Made by a program: the position numbers and the translations under genes. A stretch of DNA of 64,000 nucleotides from Microbulbifer marinus (GTDB lineage Bacteria > Pseudomonadota > Gammaproteobacteria > Pseudomonadales > Cellvibrionaceae), in NCBI RefSeq assembly GCF_900107725.1, contig NZ_FNQO01000002.1, positions 372,001-436,000 on the forward strand. The letters run 5' to 3'. Numbering within the stretch: position 1 is the stretch's first letter; each line of letters starts with the position of its first letter. The notes beneath the pieces are model-generated. The model saw only the letters and a list, made by a program, of their open reading frames with translations, did no database searches and was not told the origin of the DNA. This document shows positions 8,605-18,217 of the stretch, one piece after another.

Positions 8605-10003
8605 TGTGACTAATAAATCCTCTTGAAAGAGTGAGGATCAAAATCCTGATATCAAACAGGAGTGACCAGTTCCGAATGTAGTGCAGATCGTGCTCAACGC
8701 GCCGTTCCATTTTCTCCAAAGTGTCCGTTTCCCCGCGCCATCCATTTATCTGCGCCCAACCTGTAATACCGGGCTTTACCTTGTGGCGCAGCATATAGCC
8801 GCTTACTACGCGTCTGTATTGCTCGTTGTGCGCGACTGCATGTGGACGCGGGCCAACAATCGACATGGAGCCCTGCAAGACATTGAACAGCTGAGGCAAT
8901 TCATCCAGTGAGGTACGGCGTAAAAATCGGCCAAATCTGGTTACCCGTGGATCGCCACGCCGTGCCTGCACTACACGGTGGCCGTTTTCCTGGACCGTCA
9001 TGCTACGGAACTTCCACACGTCTATTACACGCCCATCCAACCCGTAGCGGCGCTGCCGGAAGAAGGCCGGGCCTGGCGATGTCAAGCGGATACATATGGC
9101 GATCGTCGCCATCAGCGGTGCGATCAGCGTCAGAATTGCCGTCGCGAGGACCAGATCTTCTAGCCGCTTGTACCAGACGTTCAGCCCCTCTAGCGGCGTA
9201 TCAAAAACGCTGATTAAATTTGATTGTCCCACCTGATGCCACTGCGAATTCAGCATGTTTGCCAAGAATATATTCGGCAATAAGTGCACTGTGGCTTGTG
9301 TATCGGCGAACTCGACCAGGATTTCGCGTATTTTTTCCTCCTCGCGCATCGGCAGTGCCAGGTAGACGTGATCGATTCTACCGTCGCGAGCAGCGGCAAC
9401 TGCGTCCTCTACACTCCCAAGAATTTTCGTTTCGTCTGTACCGATGGCTGTGTCTGAGTCCGCGCCAATGTCGTCACAGTAATAGAAACCGAGCAGCCGT
9501 ATTCCTAGATGGGGATTGGAGGCAATGTCACTGGCCAGCTGCTTGCCCGCGGCCGTCACACCGATAATTACGCCTGTGCGAATATTGTGATTTCTTGCGC
9601 GCAGGCTGAATTGCAATCGCCGCACAAACAGGCGCCAAAGGGCCATCGCAGCGAACGTGCTGACAACCCAGCATCCAACAACGAGCCTCGAATAATCTGT
9701 GCCCAGCTTCGTGAAGTAGCCGAGTAACAGTAGCAAGGCGCATGCCGCTATCCATGCGGCAAGACATGTGCCAACAATGTGCAAGTAGCTTTCAACGCGC
9801 CAAGAACGATATAGACCGACAGACTCGGCCAGAAAGGCGAAGCTGATAACTGCAATCAGCCCGACAATAAGCCAATCTTTCGTCAAATAGTGATCAAAAA
9901 TAGTTAGTGAAACCGCCAACGCGGTAAAAATGAGAACTCCATCAACCAGCCTGTGTAAAGCGGCAATACCGCCCTGCTGCAAGCGACCCCATCCCTGTTG
10001 CAT
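8594..10003 (-). CDS. WcaJ-type undecaprenyl-phosphate sugar phosphotransferase
   Basis: A 469-residue polyprenyl glycosylphosphotransferase. It has four N-terminal membrane segments, a central Rossmann-like domain (GVIIGVTAAGKQLASDI), and a fifth membrane segment leading into the bacterial sugar transferase domain. Catalytic-domain motifs include KRLEDLVLA, RQRRYGLDGR, WKFRSM, RRTSLDELPQLFNVL, SIVGPRPHA and KPGITGWAQINGWRG. The family attaches the first sugar phosphate to undecaprenyl phosphate on the cytoplasmic face and so starts repeat-unit assembly. Glucose or galactose is typical, but the donor cannot be read here. A clear ribosome site (GGAGAGG) precedes the ATG. Confidence 0.93.
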   Translation of the reverse strand: MQQGWGRLQQGGIAALHRLVDGVLIFTALAVSLTIFDHYLTKDWLIVGLIAVISFAFLAESVGLYRSWRVESYLHIVGTCLAAWIAACALLLLLGYFTKLGTDYSRLVVGCWVVSTFAAMALWRLFVRRLQFSLRARNHNIRTGVIIGVTAAGKQLASDIASNPHLGIRLLGFYYCDDIGADSDTAIGTDETKILGSVEDAVAAARDGRIDHVYLALPMREEEKIREILVEFADTQATVHLLPNIFLANMLNSQWHQVGQSNLISVFDTPLEGLNVWYKRLEDLVLATAILTLIAPLMATIAICIRLTSPGPAFFRQRRYGLDGRVIDVWKFRSMTVQENGHRVVQARRGDPRVTRFGRFLRRTSLDELPQLFNVLQGSMSIVGPRPHAVAHNEQYRRVVSGYMLRHKVKPGITGWAQINGWRGETDTLEKMERRVEHDLHYIRNWSLLFDIRILILTLSRGFISHNAY

Positions 10004-10895
10004 TTACCTCTCCGTACCTCTTACATCTACGCCGTTGTTGTCGCCGTAAAATACTTTTCTCACACTGCGATTACACTGCTCTGGCAAGGCACGCTCGGCA
10101 ATTTCCTCACCGAGTGGTCGAAGGGTTTTGCCTTTCGCTTACCTCGTAAGAGCACACGACAATACGGTCTAGCGCACACCGCACTGCGGTTAAAATATAG
10201 CCTTGTTTATCGAGACAAACAGCGTGGGGGAGAATTATTTTTTGTTCTTTTGTTCGGATAGCCGCCTACCGTCGATTATTAGTTGAAAGCCCCGTCCGAT
10301 GACAGATTTGGCAGCATGGCGTGGCGTGCAAGCTCGCACAAATGCCTATTACTTTTGACTCTTTACGCTGGACGCAAACGGGTAGTAGGAGGAATTTTGG
10401 CGTTGAATCGTGTCACATGAATGCGGCGTCATTCATCTTTATTGCCGACCTCAGTAACGTTTCACCGCATCAGGCGTAGAGCTATCGAACGGGGATGGGT
10501 GGATCTACTTCGAGGCACCATCATCGACTATATCGTCGCTGACGCAAGTAAGATAGTTCCAGTATTTAGGTATCCGGATTAGACGGTGAGCAACGGATTT
10601 CGATGAAAATTGCGCTCGACAATGCTTATTGCTGCTACACAGAATGTATTCCTGTGAATCGGTCTCGAGTTGGTCGCTATACCAGTTCCAAAAAGGAGCA
10701 TAAATACTTTAAGTCGATTGCTGTCGGTGCGATAGCGCAGGCATCAGTGAAAAAGCATTGCGACTTTTACCACCAATTCTTCGTGTCGTTAGAAGTTTGC
10801 CGTGGGCGCGAAGTATTCGTAAGCATGGGTTCGCCTATCGACATCTACGAACACCTAGCAACTACGGACACCTGGCAACCTAGGTTTATTAATCG
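10004..10895. other. Long non-coding stretch between wcaJ-like and wzx-like genes
   Basis: About 890 bases separate two minus-strand genes that would otherwise be in one operon. I see no protein with recognisable motifs. The longest frame here (10603-10968, plus strand) runs into the antisense of the flippase gene and has a poor ribosome site. The stretch may hold the promoter and leader for the wcaJ-to-hydrolase half of the locus, or the remains of a lost gene. No confident promoter or riboswitch could be drawn by eye. Confidence 0.45.
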
Positions 10896-12305
10896 CTACG
10901 TATATGCCAATGCGACATACAGCCCTATGAATGTCAATGCCAAAGCGTCTGCTTTGATACACGCATAGTCATTTCGATACGCCACGTAACATATAACGAT
11001 GTATCCAACAAGGGAGCCTAAAGTCAAGCCATACAACATGCCTAGCACGCCACCTGCTTGGTACCCGATCAAGAGGCCCGCGTTAGAGGTTATCGCAACA
11101 GTCACCTTCATAATAAAGTGCGTTCGACTATCGCCTTTGGCCAATGCGACGTTCATATATAGCACCTGAAGAAACATAACGGCACCATTGACCGCCAGTA
11201 TCGCCATGTATTGGCCTGCTTCCATATAACGGGGGTCGTACAGTATTTCTATTAGCAGGCTTGCAATAAGCGATAGGAATAAAAACGCCGCGACGCCGAT
11301 GCCGTTACTTATTAATTTCAGTTGCGCCACTACCCGGTCTAGGGAGTGCGGGCTCTCTCTGACAACACGTGACAAAGCAGGAAAACCAACACTCGATAGT
11401 AATTTCTCACCCAGATCGTCAACTGCGTCGACAAACGTCATCGCAATGGCAAGGAACCCAAGTGTCTCCGCCGAGACGAAGTATCCCTGGATTAACGGCT
11501 GGCCTGCGCTTCCGAAGAAATTTGCCAACGTAGCCAGCATGATCCAGCGCCCGAAGCGTATAATTTCAACTAGTGAACTACGATCCCAACATAGCCTATG
11601 AATGTGATTTGTCAGGTATCTGTGACTGAGAACTGTCCCTATGAGACTTCCAACTATTGTGCCTATTACCAGCGACCAGACCGACTTCAACCAGAGCGCC
11701 ATCGCGATCGTGACCAGCGTTGAAATCACTGCGCGTACAAGGTCCAGTATCACGAGCCGCTTGAACTGCAACTTCCTATTCAGCGTAGACAGGCCGATAG
11801 AGGCGAATCCCTGAATCGCCGCTGAAACGCCCAGCACGCATAGCAGAGGAAACAGGATAGTTTGTTGATAAATCTGTGAGATGGGCCACGCCAAGATGCA
11901 GGCAGCCAGCCAAATGGCAAAGCCACGGATCACCTTTATCGTCCAGGCGGTGTTCAGGTAATCCTTCTCGTCTCCGCGCTTGCTTTGGACAATCGCCTGG
12001 TGCAGGCCGATATCACCAAACATGGTTATACCGGCCAAAAATGTGCAGGCAAGCGCCATTACACCAAATGCTTCCGGGAAAAGAATCCGGGTCAATATCA
12101 AATTTGAAATTAGCTGGATAACTTTTTGTGCTGAAAAACCTAGCGCGGATAAGATGGAACCGCGCAAAGACGCTGCGCGTAAGCCAGGGCCTCGCAGATT
12201 GGCGTGCAGAGCTCTAAGCTTTTCGCTGATCCCCAGTGGGGCAAGATTTGATTGCTGATTTGAAGACGCGTTTTGAGTCAAAGTTACTCTCCATGTGTGC
12301 GCCAT
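10896..12305 (-). CDS. Wzx-like lipopolysaccharide/exopolysaccharide flippase
   Basis: A 469-residue polytopic membrane protein with about 12-14 hydrophobic segments after a soluble N-terminal stretch of ~55 residues. It resembles the polysaccharide transporter (MOP/MATE) family, including the early segment ILTRILFPEAFGVMALA, similar to the N-terminal signature of Wzx/AmsL/WzxC flippases. It should move undecaprenyl-linked repeat units across the inner membrane for the polymerase encoded just upstream. It lies 160 bases from that gene on the same strand. The sugar repeat is unknown. Confidence 0.88.
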   Translation of the reverse strand: MAHTWRVTLTQNASSNQQSNLAPLGISEKLRALHANLRGPGLRAASLRGSILSALGFSAQKVIQLISNLILTRILFPEAFGVMALACTFLAGITMFGDIGLHQAIVQSKRGDEKDYLNTAWTIKVIRGFAIWLAACILAWPISQIYQQTILFPLLCVLGVSAAIQGFASIGLSTLNRKLQFKRLVILDLVRAVISTLVTIAMALWLKSVWSLVIGTIVGSLIGTVLSHRYLTNHIHRLCWDRSSLVEIIRFGRWIMLATLANFFGSAGQPLIQGYFVSAETLGFLAIAMTFVDAVDDLGEKLLSSVGFPALSRVVRESPHSLDRVVAQLKLISNGIGVAAFLFLSLIASLLIEILYDPRYMEAGQYMAILAVNGAVMFLQVLYMNVALAKGDSRTHFIMKVTVAITSNAGLLIGYQAGGVLGMLYGLTLGSLVGYIVICYVAYRNDYACIKADALALTFIGLYVALAYT

Positions 12306-12465
12306 GCATACGATATCAGGGAGGCAGTGAACGATTTATGCCAAGATGAGCTATTCGTGGATTACGCTGCCCGCCGTCCTGTGTTGTTGCATCTGCTAAG
12401 TTTTCCTTCGCGTATCATTCCATCAGCCGGATAGATATTCCTGAAACTCAAGTAATCACGCCTCT

Positions 12466-13827
12466 TCAAGCTATCCGAAGCCCTTTTCTGGCGCCTGCCG
12501 CAACGCGGTCCATTTGTGCAGCCGCGCCCATCACACCGCCGAAGATCAGCCAAAAGTACGGCGTTATGGAGGTGTTCGGTATCTGGTCCACCATCATCAA
12601 CATAAGAATTGATAGCGCGCCACCCATCAACCCGCGGGCTCGGGGATCCGGCAAACGTTTTATGGACTTTGCCGCGCGCAGTATTATCGCCAGCAACAGG
12701 CCCGCGTTGGCAATGTACCCCCACAGCCCGTAGACTCCGAGGATTTGAATCAGATACCCGTCGGATACTGATCCATTCAATTGATGGCGCCCCCAGATTC
12801 CCCAGCCAAACTCGATTTTTTTCGCCGCATGCTCGAGCAGTGCGGCCTCGTGCATGAATCTGAACGCCACTGATTGCGACCGATCCTGGCCAAATATTGA
12901 CGCAAAATCTGTTAAGTTCTTGTAGGGGATTAATCCATTTATGGCTAACAGCGGATACGCGAGGACGAATAAGGTAACGAGAACGCATACCCACGCCTGT
13001 AGCCGTGGAGAAAGCGTGACAATACAGATAAGGGCTCCCAACCCTAGAATCCACGCGCCGACAGCCTTACATAAAATAAGAATCGCGGCCAAATATAAGA
13101 TGAAAAACCCCAACGGGAGATTACTTAGCCGGTACTTGTGCCGCCACAGTATCGCCGTCGCGCAAAGCGACACCGCGACGAATATTGCTACGAGCAGACC
13201 GTGCCCTAAAAATACGACAGGCCTGAATCCGTCGAACCGTATTTGTTGACTGAATTGATGTGGAAAGAAGCCATAGATCCAGGTGTGCAATTGTGGGCTT
13301 ATTCTTATTTCCAGCAATATAAGCGGGGAGTAAAGGATGACGGCATATACCATCAATTTTAGCAATTTGGCGATATCCTCGGTGCTCTTCACCAGAGACA
13401 AACCCAGTAACAGCGGGAGGGTCTTTAGGTAGGTTGCCATGGTATCGGCCAAGGCATCATACAGGGAGAGTCCGGGTTTTTCCTGAGCGCCATCAAACAT
13501 CGGCAGGGGATTCGCCAACACGGAAAGAAGTGGTGCCAGCAGAAGGCAGATATACAGCCAGCGCACTATCCCCCTGTCCGGGATGAGTTTGATCGGTACT
13601 CTTCTGACAAAGACGCAACACACTGCCGCGCTGATCGCCGGGATGGTTATTTGATTTAGCGACGGAAGCATCGGAAGATCGATTTGCGCTTTTACCGGCA
13701 AGATCAGGTACCCGCCGACCACGACCCAGAAGGTAGCCGCCAGCGTGCTGAGGTTGCGTACGCGGTATATCAGTAGCGCCAGTACCGGCCAGCAGATCAG
13801 CGTCAGGTATGCGAATGTATTTGGCAC
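12466..13827 (-). CDS. O-antigen polymerase/ligase-like membrane protein (Wzy-like)
   Basis: A 453-residue protein with about ten membrane segments and a large periplasmic loop around residues 285-370, the usual layout of Wzy/WaaL-type proteins. The window shows Wzx, Wzc and OPX partners, so polymerisation of repeat units is the expected role rather than ligation to lipid A. Sequence alone does not separate polymerase from ligase in this superfamily. It lies 33 bases after the WecG-like gene and is probably cotranscribed with it. Confidence 0.82.
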   Translation of the reverse strand: MPNTFAYLTLICWPVLALLIYRVRNLSTLAATFWVVVGGYLILPVKAQIDLPMLPSLNQITIPAISAAVCCVFVRRVPIKLIPDRGIVRWLYICLLLAPLLSVLANPLPMFDGAQEKPGLSLYDALADTMATYLKTLPLLLGLSLVKSTEDIAKLLKLMVYAVILYSPLILLEIRISPQLHTWIYGFFPHQFSQQIRFDGFRPVVFLGHGLLVAIFVAVSLCATAILWRHKYRLSNLPLGFFILYLAAILILCKAVGAWILGLGALICIVTLSPRLQAWVCVLVTLFVLAYPLLAINGLIPYKNLTDFASIFGQDRSQSVAFRFMHEAALLEHAAKKIEFGWGIWGRHQLNGSVSDGYLIQILGVYGLWGYIANAGLLLAIILRAAKSIKRLPDPRARGLMGGALSILMLMMVDQIPNTSITPYFWLIFGGVMGAAAQMDRVAAGARKGLRIA

Positions 13828-13860
13828 TATCTAAATCCAGGCAGCGTACGTTTTACAGAC

Positions 13861-14661
13861 TTAGACATCGACACCCACACCTGCATCGGCAACCACTTTA
13901 GCCCTGAGCGCATGCAGAATACCGGGCAAGTGAATGAGATTCATTGCGTACCTCTTTGCCAGGCGGCGTGGATTCTTGATCATCCGGTACAACCATTCGC
14001 AGCTCGCCGCCTGCACCCATTCCGGTGCGCGACTTTCTTTGCCGGTCAGGAAGAGAAGTGAGGCTCCCACGCAAAGGGCGACGCCCCGACGGGCGACCTG
14101 TCCGATTCTACTGGCGAGAATTTCCTGCTGGGGGGAGCCGACGGCAATAAACAGGTAGTCCGGATCCATTTCTCTTGTCGCGCTGATGATTTCCTCGACT
14201 TCTACGGGTCTATGGATGAAGCCCATAGTGGGGTTGATGTGTTCAATATTGAGATGCGGATACTGCTCTGACAGAATTTCGATAACCGCATTTTCACCAC
14301 CGATTATCAAAATGCGATCTTCCGGTTTCAGCAATTGGTCGAAGATCTGTTTCGTGAGTGTACTTCCCGGGACCGCAGCGGGCATGGATACACCAAAGAT
14401 AGGAGTGAGTATCTTCAGGACTCTGCTATCACATAGCGACAGGCTGGCATTGCGATAGATTTCACGTAAGAAAGCGTCGTCGGGGTTTAAATACAGGCGT
14501 TGCAAGTGATCGATATTCGGTGTCACGACATAGTGATACTCCGATGAATGACGCAAGATAGCGATTTCAAACAATGCCTCCTCCATCGTAAGTGGATCCA
14601 GAGGACATAGCGCCAGATCGACGCGTTTGCTTGCTTTCAGTGTGATGGGCGGTGTCGTCAT
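13861..14661 (-). CDS. WecG/TagA/CpsF family glycosyltransferase
   Basis: A 266-residue GT26-type enzyme. Family hallmarks are VVTPNIDHLQRLY near residue 45, a conserved Asp (LCDSRVL), the Rossmann-like segment DRILIIGGEN, and FIAVGSPQQEILASRIG with CVGASLLFLTGKESRAP close to the C-terminus. Relatives add N-acetylmannosaminuronic acid or ManNAc to lipid-linked intermediates, normally the second sugar of the repeat. The specific donor is not determinable. It shares a 4-base overlap with the preceding glycosyltransferase gene, implying coupled translation. Confidence 0.92.
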   Translation of the reverse strand: MTTPPITLKASKRVDLALCPLDPLTMEEALFEIAILRHSSEYHYVVTPNIDHLQRLYLNPDDAFLREIYRNASLSLCDSRVLKILTPIFGVSMPAAVPGSTLTKQIFDQLLKPEDRILIIGGENAVIEILSEQYPHLNIEHINPTMGFIHRPVEVEEIISATREMDPDYLFIAVGSPQQEILASRIGQVARRGVALCVGASLLFLTGKESRAPEWVQAASCEWLYRMIKNPRRLAKRYAMNLIHLPGILHALRAKVVADAGVGVDV

Positions 14662-15875
14662 TTTCTATCCGTCCTGATCCATTGGCGCTGCCTTCTGGTG
14701 AGAAAGCGCGTGTAAATGTCAATCTTTTTGACGGGATGAGTTGCGGCTCGCAAAAACTCGATTGGTCTGATCAGATCTCGAGCGGATAACGCCCAGGCAC
14801 CACTGATGGCGATTGTGAGTAGCACGCAGGACAGCAGGGACAGCGCTAGCGGCAGGGTTGCCCAACCCAGTGTGAATATCGCCAGGCTCAGTACGGCATT
14901 AACCAGAGTCAGTAGTAGCAACAGGCTTACCGGCGGCACCGAGATATCCATTGCCAGCACAAACAGCCTCAGGTCGCGTCTCTTGAACGATGCGAGGGCG
15001 ATTAGCGGCACTTGAGTGAGAATTACCAGAATATGTCCGTGTTCCCATCGTTCGCGCTGTGTCTGCATCCCCGTCGCTGACATCGGGAATTTGCTTTTCA
15101 CAATGACATCAGGGAAGTAGCGCGGATAGGCGCCTGCTACCGCGAGGTTGATGCCCAATTCCAGGTCCTCGACCAGGTTTGCAGATGCGACATTTACCGA
15201 ACGCAGTTGGTCCCACCTGAATGCCATGCCGCTACCGGCAAGCTGACAGGGAAGGTTAAGAAAGCGGAGCCCCAAAGGGCGCAGATAATTTTTTAGTCGC
15301 CACGCGAAATGTGCGATGCGTTCGGAAAGACTTTCTGACCCGCGAAGATGCATTGCGTAATGACACTGGATGGGCGTTTCGCTGACTGCAGCCTCGTTAA
15401 CGAGGTCTGCAGGGCAGCCGGAGGAAAACTCACAGTCGGCATCTAAAACGACAATCACATCGGGAGGTGAAGGCTGAAGTTGTTGCAGCGCGAAACCGAG
15501 CGCGTAGCCCTTGCCCCGCCGCTCACTGTCATGCCTCTCTATGACATCGACCCCACACTGCCGCGCCAGACACGCGGTGTTGTCGCTGCAGTTATCGGCG
15601 ACGACCAAGATGCGGCCGCCATCAGTCATTAGAGGTTTTAGGCTGCCTATTGTGCCGGTAATATTTCTCGACTCGTCGTGCGCGGGGATTATTACGACAT
15701 AGGAGCTGGAAGAGGGTGGTGTTCGCCTGCCAGAGCGGTCGGAGCGGTCATTTAGTTCCTTGCTCGCACAAATCACCTCGCTGAGGAGGACTAAGATCCA
15801 CAACAACAGGATGGCGCCAGGAAGCAGTAGCAACAAAAACAGCTCGTCCATGAAACATCTTTTATAAGACGCCAT
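14658..15875 (-). CDS. Membrane-anchored GT2 glycosyltransferase
   Basis: A 405-residue family-2 transferase. One membrane segment near the N-terminus is followed by a GT-A domain with VVIIPAHDES, the metal-binding VVLDADCEF, LVEDLELG (probable catalytic Asp) and QRERWEHG, equivalent to the QxxRW motif of processive enzymes. Two to three membrane segments follow. The QxxRW motif suggests a beta-glycan synthase-like or membrane-associated transferase. The first ATG is at 15875; an ATG at 15851 gives a start only eight residues shorter, and neither has a strong ribosome site. Confidence 0.88.
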   Translation of the reverse strand: MASYKRCFMDELFLLLLLPGAILLLWILVLLSEVICASKELNDRSDRSGRRTPPSSSSYVVIIPAHDESRNITGTIGSLKPLMTDGGRILVVADNCSDNTACLARQCGVDVIERHDSERRGKGYALGFALQQLQPSPPDVIVVLDADCEFSSGCPADLVNEAAVSETPIQCHYAMHLRGSESLSERIAHFAWRLKNYLRPLGLRFLNLPCQLAGSGMAFRWDQLRSVNVASANLVEDLELGINLAVAGAYPRYFPDVIVKSKFPMSATGMQTQRERWEHGHILVILTQVPLIALASFKRRDLRLFVLAMDISVPPVSLLLLLTLVNAVLSLAIFTLGWATLPLALSLLSCVLLTIAISGAWALSARDLIRPIEFLRAATHPVKKIDIYTRFLTRRQRQWIRTDRK

Positions 15876-16425
15876 CGGTCTTTTTACCTATTGGCGTCGG
15901 GTACCTATAAAATCTGACTCGCGTCTGCGCCGCATCCCGACCTACGGAAAGTTTTCTTTTTCGGGTGCAGGATGAGCGGACGTTTATGTAGCGATACGGA
16001 AATTAAGATAGGTGACGGTGCCTGGCATGCTGTAACCCTACGCGACAGATTTTTCACGGTGCGGGCTTAGCGACGGATATATTTACTTTGGCGGTTGCTT
16101 TTCGGCACGTGGTGGGAAGGCGGTGCAGGGCGCCGCCTTTAACAAGCCTTCGCGAGCTGACCCCAGGCTACGGTTTCATCACCGTCTGGAGAGCTACAAC
16201 TGGAATCTGGCAGGCGACAACTTGTAATTTAGTCCCTGCTTAGGATGACAAGACAAAGTAAATGCTTACCAGCGTTTCTCTTTATCAGGCTTAGAGGTGA
16301 AATAATGTATTGTGGCTACCTATTTCCTAAAATATCGCTGATATTTGCTCGAATACACGCTGTCTGAGAGCGCATTTCGGACTGTCAATGTTGCAATAAG
16401 GCGTCCATATGGATAAGGCGACTTA
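15876..16425. other. Non-coding gap between two glycosyltransferase genes
   Basis: These 550 bases lie between minus-strand glycosyltransferase genes. I found no gene of reasonable length, no strong terminator and no recognisable binding site. The break may separate two transcription units of the locus. Confidence 0.4.
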
Positions 16426-17526
16426 TTATTTGTATTCAATCAGCTTGAAGTCTTCCTTCTGCCATAAAGACCTATAGAAATCTATTACGCCAACGAACTG
16501 GGCAAATTTTCCAATAACAATAAAGCTGCTGTTTAGTGCTGATAGCTTGCGAGTCAATTGTGAGCTCGCCACGCCGTGGAAATATATTCTGATCCATAAC
16601 AACAGATACAAGGAAAGCGCCGTCACCGCAGCCATAGCACTAAAGGGAAGCAGGCAAATCACCAGAAGAGGCAGTAAAGCGCCCCAAAATATGACGCTCA
16701 CCAGGTTTCTCCGTTTGAAGGCAATTGGCGAATCCCGGTGAACGTGATAGCTATGGGCGTAGGAGTGGCCACATCGCCTCGCGCGTTGCAGCAGCTGTGA
16801 TATCTTTCTGATATCTGACTCATGGACAGCCATCGGGGTATCGATCCTGTCTATTCTCCAGCCACCTGAGCGCAGGCGATGACAGAGTTCCGGCTCCTCA
16901 CCGGCGATCATGGATTCGTTAAACATCCCGACAGCCTTCAGGGACGCAATACGCCCAAGGAATATGCCGCCGCAGGCATCGATGGTTCCAACATCCCCTT
17001 GCCACTCGATATCGCACAACTGGGTGAATACATTGGCGCTGGCCTGTCTTTCCCGGAGATGGCCGCAGACTATGGCTGCCCTTTCGTGGCGGCTGATAAA
17101 TTCATGGGCCTGCGCCAGCCACTCGGGATCCAGCGTGCAGTCGCCATCGAGGAACTGAACGAAGTGAATATTCGGCGCAAACCTCCCAAGTACCGCAAGC
17201 CCCTCATTGCGGGCCCGAGCCGCAGAGAATGGTCGGCCAGCATCGAGCTGCACCACCTGACTGCAGTAACGCTTCGCCAGCTCTGCGCTGCCATCAGTCG
17301 AGCCCGAATCGACATAGACCGTTGGGTAGCCCAGTCCTGCCACGGATTCCAAGCTCTGGCGCAGCCGTTCACCTTCATTGCGGCCGATGATAACGATGCC
17401 GATGTCGGGCATGTTTTCGTTTGCACTCTTTAAATATCGGTTCGCAGTAGCAACGCTGCCTCGTGGAAATTGTGCTACCGGATATCCATTCGGGTTTCGC
17501 AGTTTGTCACCGATGTCATATTTCAT
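16426..17526 (-). CDS. GT2 glycosyltransferase
   Basis: A 366-residue protein with the GT-A nucleotide-sugar fold: IGIVIIGRNEGERL, VYVDSGSTDGS, the DxD-like motif VQFLDGDCTL and GEEPELCHRLR downstream. Two or three C-terminal membrane segments (FWGALLPLLVICLLP and following) anchor it to the inner membrane. It is the first gene of the exopolysaccharide locus in transcription order. It probably adds a sugar to the lipid-linked repeat; the sugar is unknown. The first ~35 residues before the GT domain are poorly conserved-looking, so the exact start is uncertain. Confidence 0.88.
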   Translation of the reverse strand: MKYDIGDKLRNPNGYPVAQFPRGSVATANRYLKSANENMPDIGIVIIGRNEGERLRQSLESVAGLGYPTVYVDSGSTDGSAELAKRYCSQVVQLDAGRPFSAARARNEGLAVLGRFAPNIHFVQFLDGDCTLDPEWLAQAHEFISRHERAAIVCGHLRERQASANVFTQLCDIEWQGDVGTIDACGGIFLGRIASLKAVGMFNESMIAGEEPELCHRLRSGGWRIDRIDTPMAVHESDIRKISQLLQRARRCGHSYAHSYHVHRDSPIAFKRRNLVSVIFWGALLPLLVICLLPFSAMAAVTALSLYLLLWIRIYFHGVASSQLTRKLSALNSSFIVIGKFAQFVGVIDFYRSLWQKEDFKLIEYK

Positions 17527-17827
17527 GATCGAAACAGGATGGGGGACGAGAGCTTTAGCTTAGCCCACCGCGCCCCATATCAGACGCTACCCCAGCAGCG
17601 GAAGAGGATCTCCGCGCTAAATTCTCGCGTTTGGGAGGAAGGGTTATTTTGGTGGAAGGAATCTGATCGCGCACGCTGGTAAATACCTGCACCAACCTGA
17701 TGCGCGTGCGCGGGTGAACTCCTCGGAGAGAAAAGTACTGTAGGCAGACAAGACTATCGAGGCAACGTAACTCACGTCACCGTTGAATGCGCAAGTCACC
17801 ACGATGGTGTGCGCCAACTATGGCTTG
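17527..17827. other. Upstream region of the exopolysaccharide locus
   Basis: This 301-base region lies upstream of the first exopolysaccharide gene and downstream of the DUF2237 gene, both on the minus strand. A promoter for the locus is expected here, but I could not identify -35/-10 boxes or an operator with confidence. Confidence 0.4.
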
Positions 17828-18217
17828 CTAGTTCAGATCCACCGCGTATTCGCGCAGCAAAGTCAGCGGCACGGTCTCCAGCGCCTTGATATGCGTGCGC
17901 TGCAGGTAGACCCGCGGCGCCTTGCCCTGTTGCTGCGCCTCGAGCCAGCGCGCTGCACACAGACACCAGCGATCCCCAGGCGTTAGCCCGGGGAAGCCGT
18001 ATTCCTCTGCCGGCGTGCTCAGGTCATTGCCGCGGCTGCGGGAGAAGGCGAGGAATTCGTCGGTAACCTCGACACAGACGGTATGTGAACCGGCATCCTG
18101 CTCACCGGTATTGCAGCAGCCGTCGCGGAAGAACCCGGTCATCGGCTCCATGCTGCACGCCAGCAACGGATCGCCGAACACATTGACAGAAGCATCCTTT
18201 TGCATTTTTCCGCTCAC
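17828..18217 (-). CDS. DUF2237 family protein
   Basis: A 129-residue soluble protein with the complete DUF2237 signature: NVFGDPLLACS, then TGFFRDGCCNT with three closely spaced Cys overall, VCVEVTDEFLAFSRSRGNDLSTP, and GDRWCLCAARW. The biochemical role of the family is not known. Its GTG start at 18217 overlaps the stop of the DUF2939 gene; an ATG at 18205 is an alternative only four residues shorter. The two genes form a small minus-strand operon, divergent from the membrane/MoxR run. Confidence 0.88.
   Translation of the reverse strand: MSGKMQKDASVNVFGDPLLACSMEPMTGFFRDGCCNTGEQDAGSHTVCVEVTDEFLAFSRSRGNDLSTPAEEYGFPGLTPGDRWCLCAARWLEAQQQGKAPRVYLQRTHIKALETVPLTLLREYAVDLN

Noticed and set aside
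10360-10400. Segment GGACGCAAACGGG resembling part of a GEMM (cyclic-di-GMP) riboswitch
   Set aside because: The GNRA-type stem and the paired helix of the class are missing, and no gene follows on that strand.
10603-10968. Plus-strand open frame of 121 codons in the exopolysaccharide gap
   Set aside because: Poor ribosome site, no recognisable motif, and its last part is antisense to the flippase gene.
12362-13054. Long minus-strand frame overlapping the polymerase gene
   Set aside because: Arg/Gly/Ser-rich translation with no motifs in a frame shifted from the clear membrane protein; a shadow of that gene.
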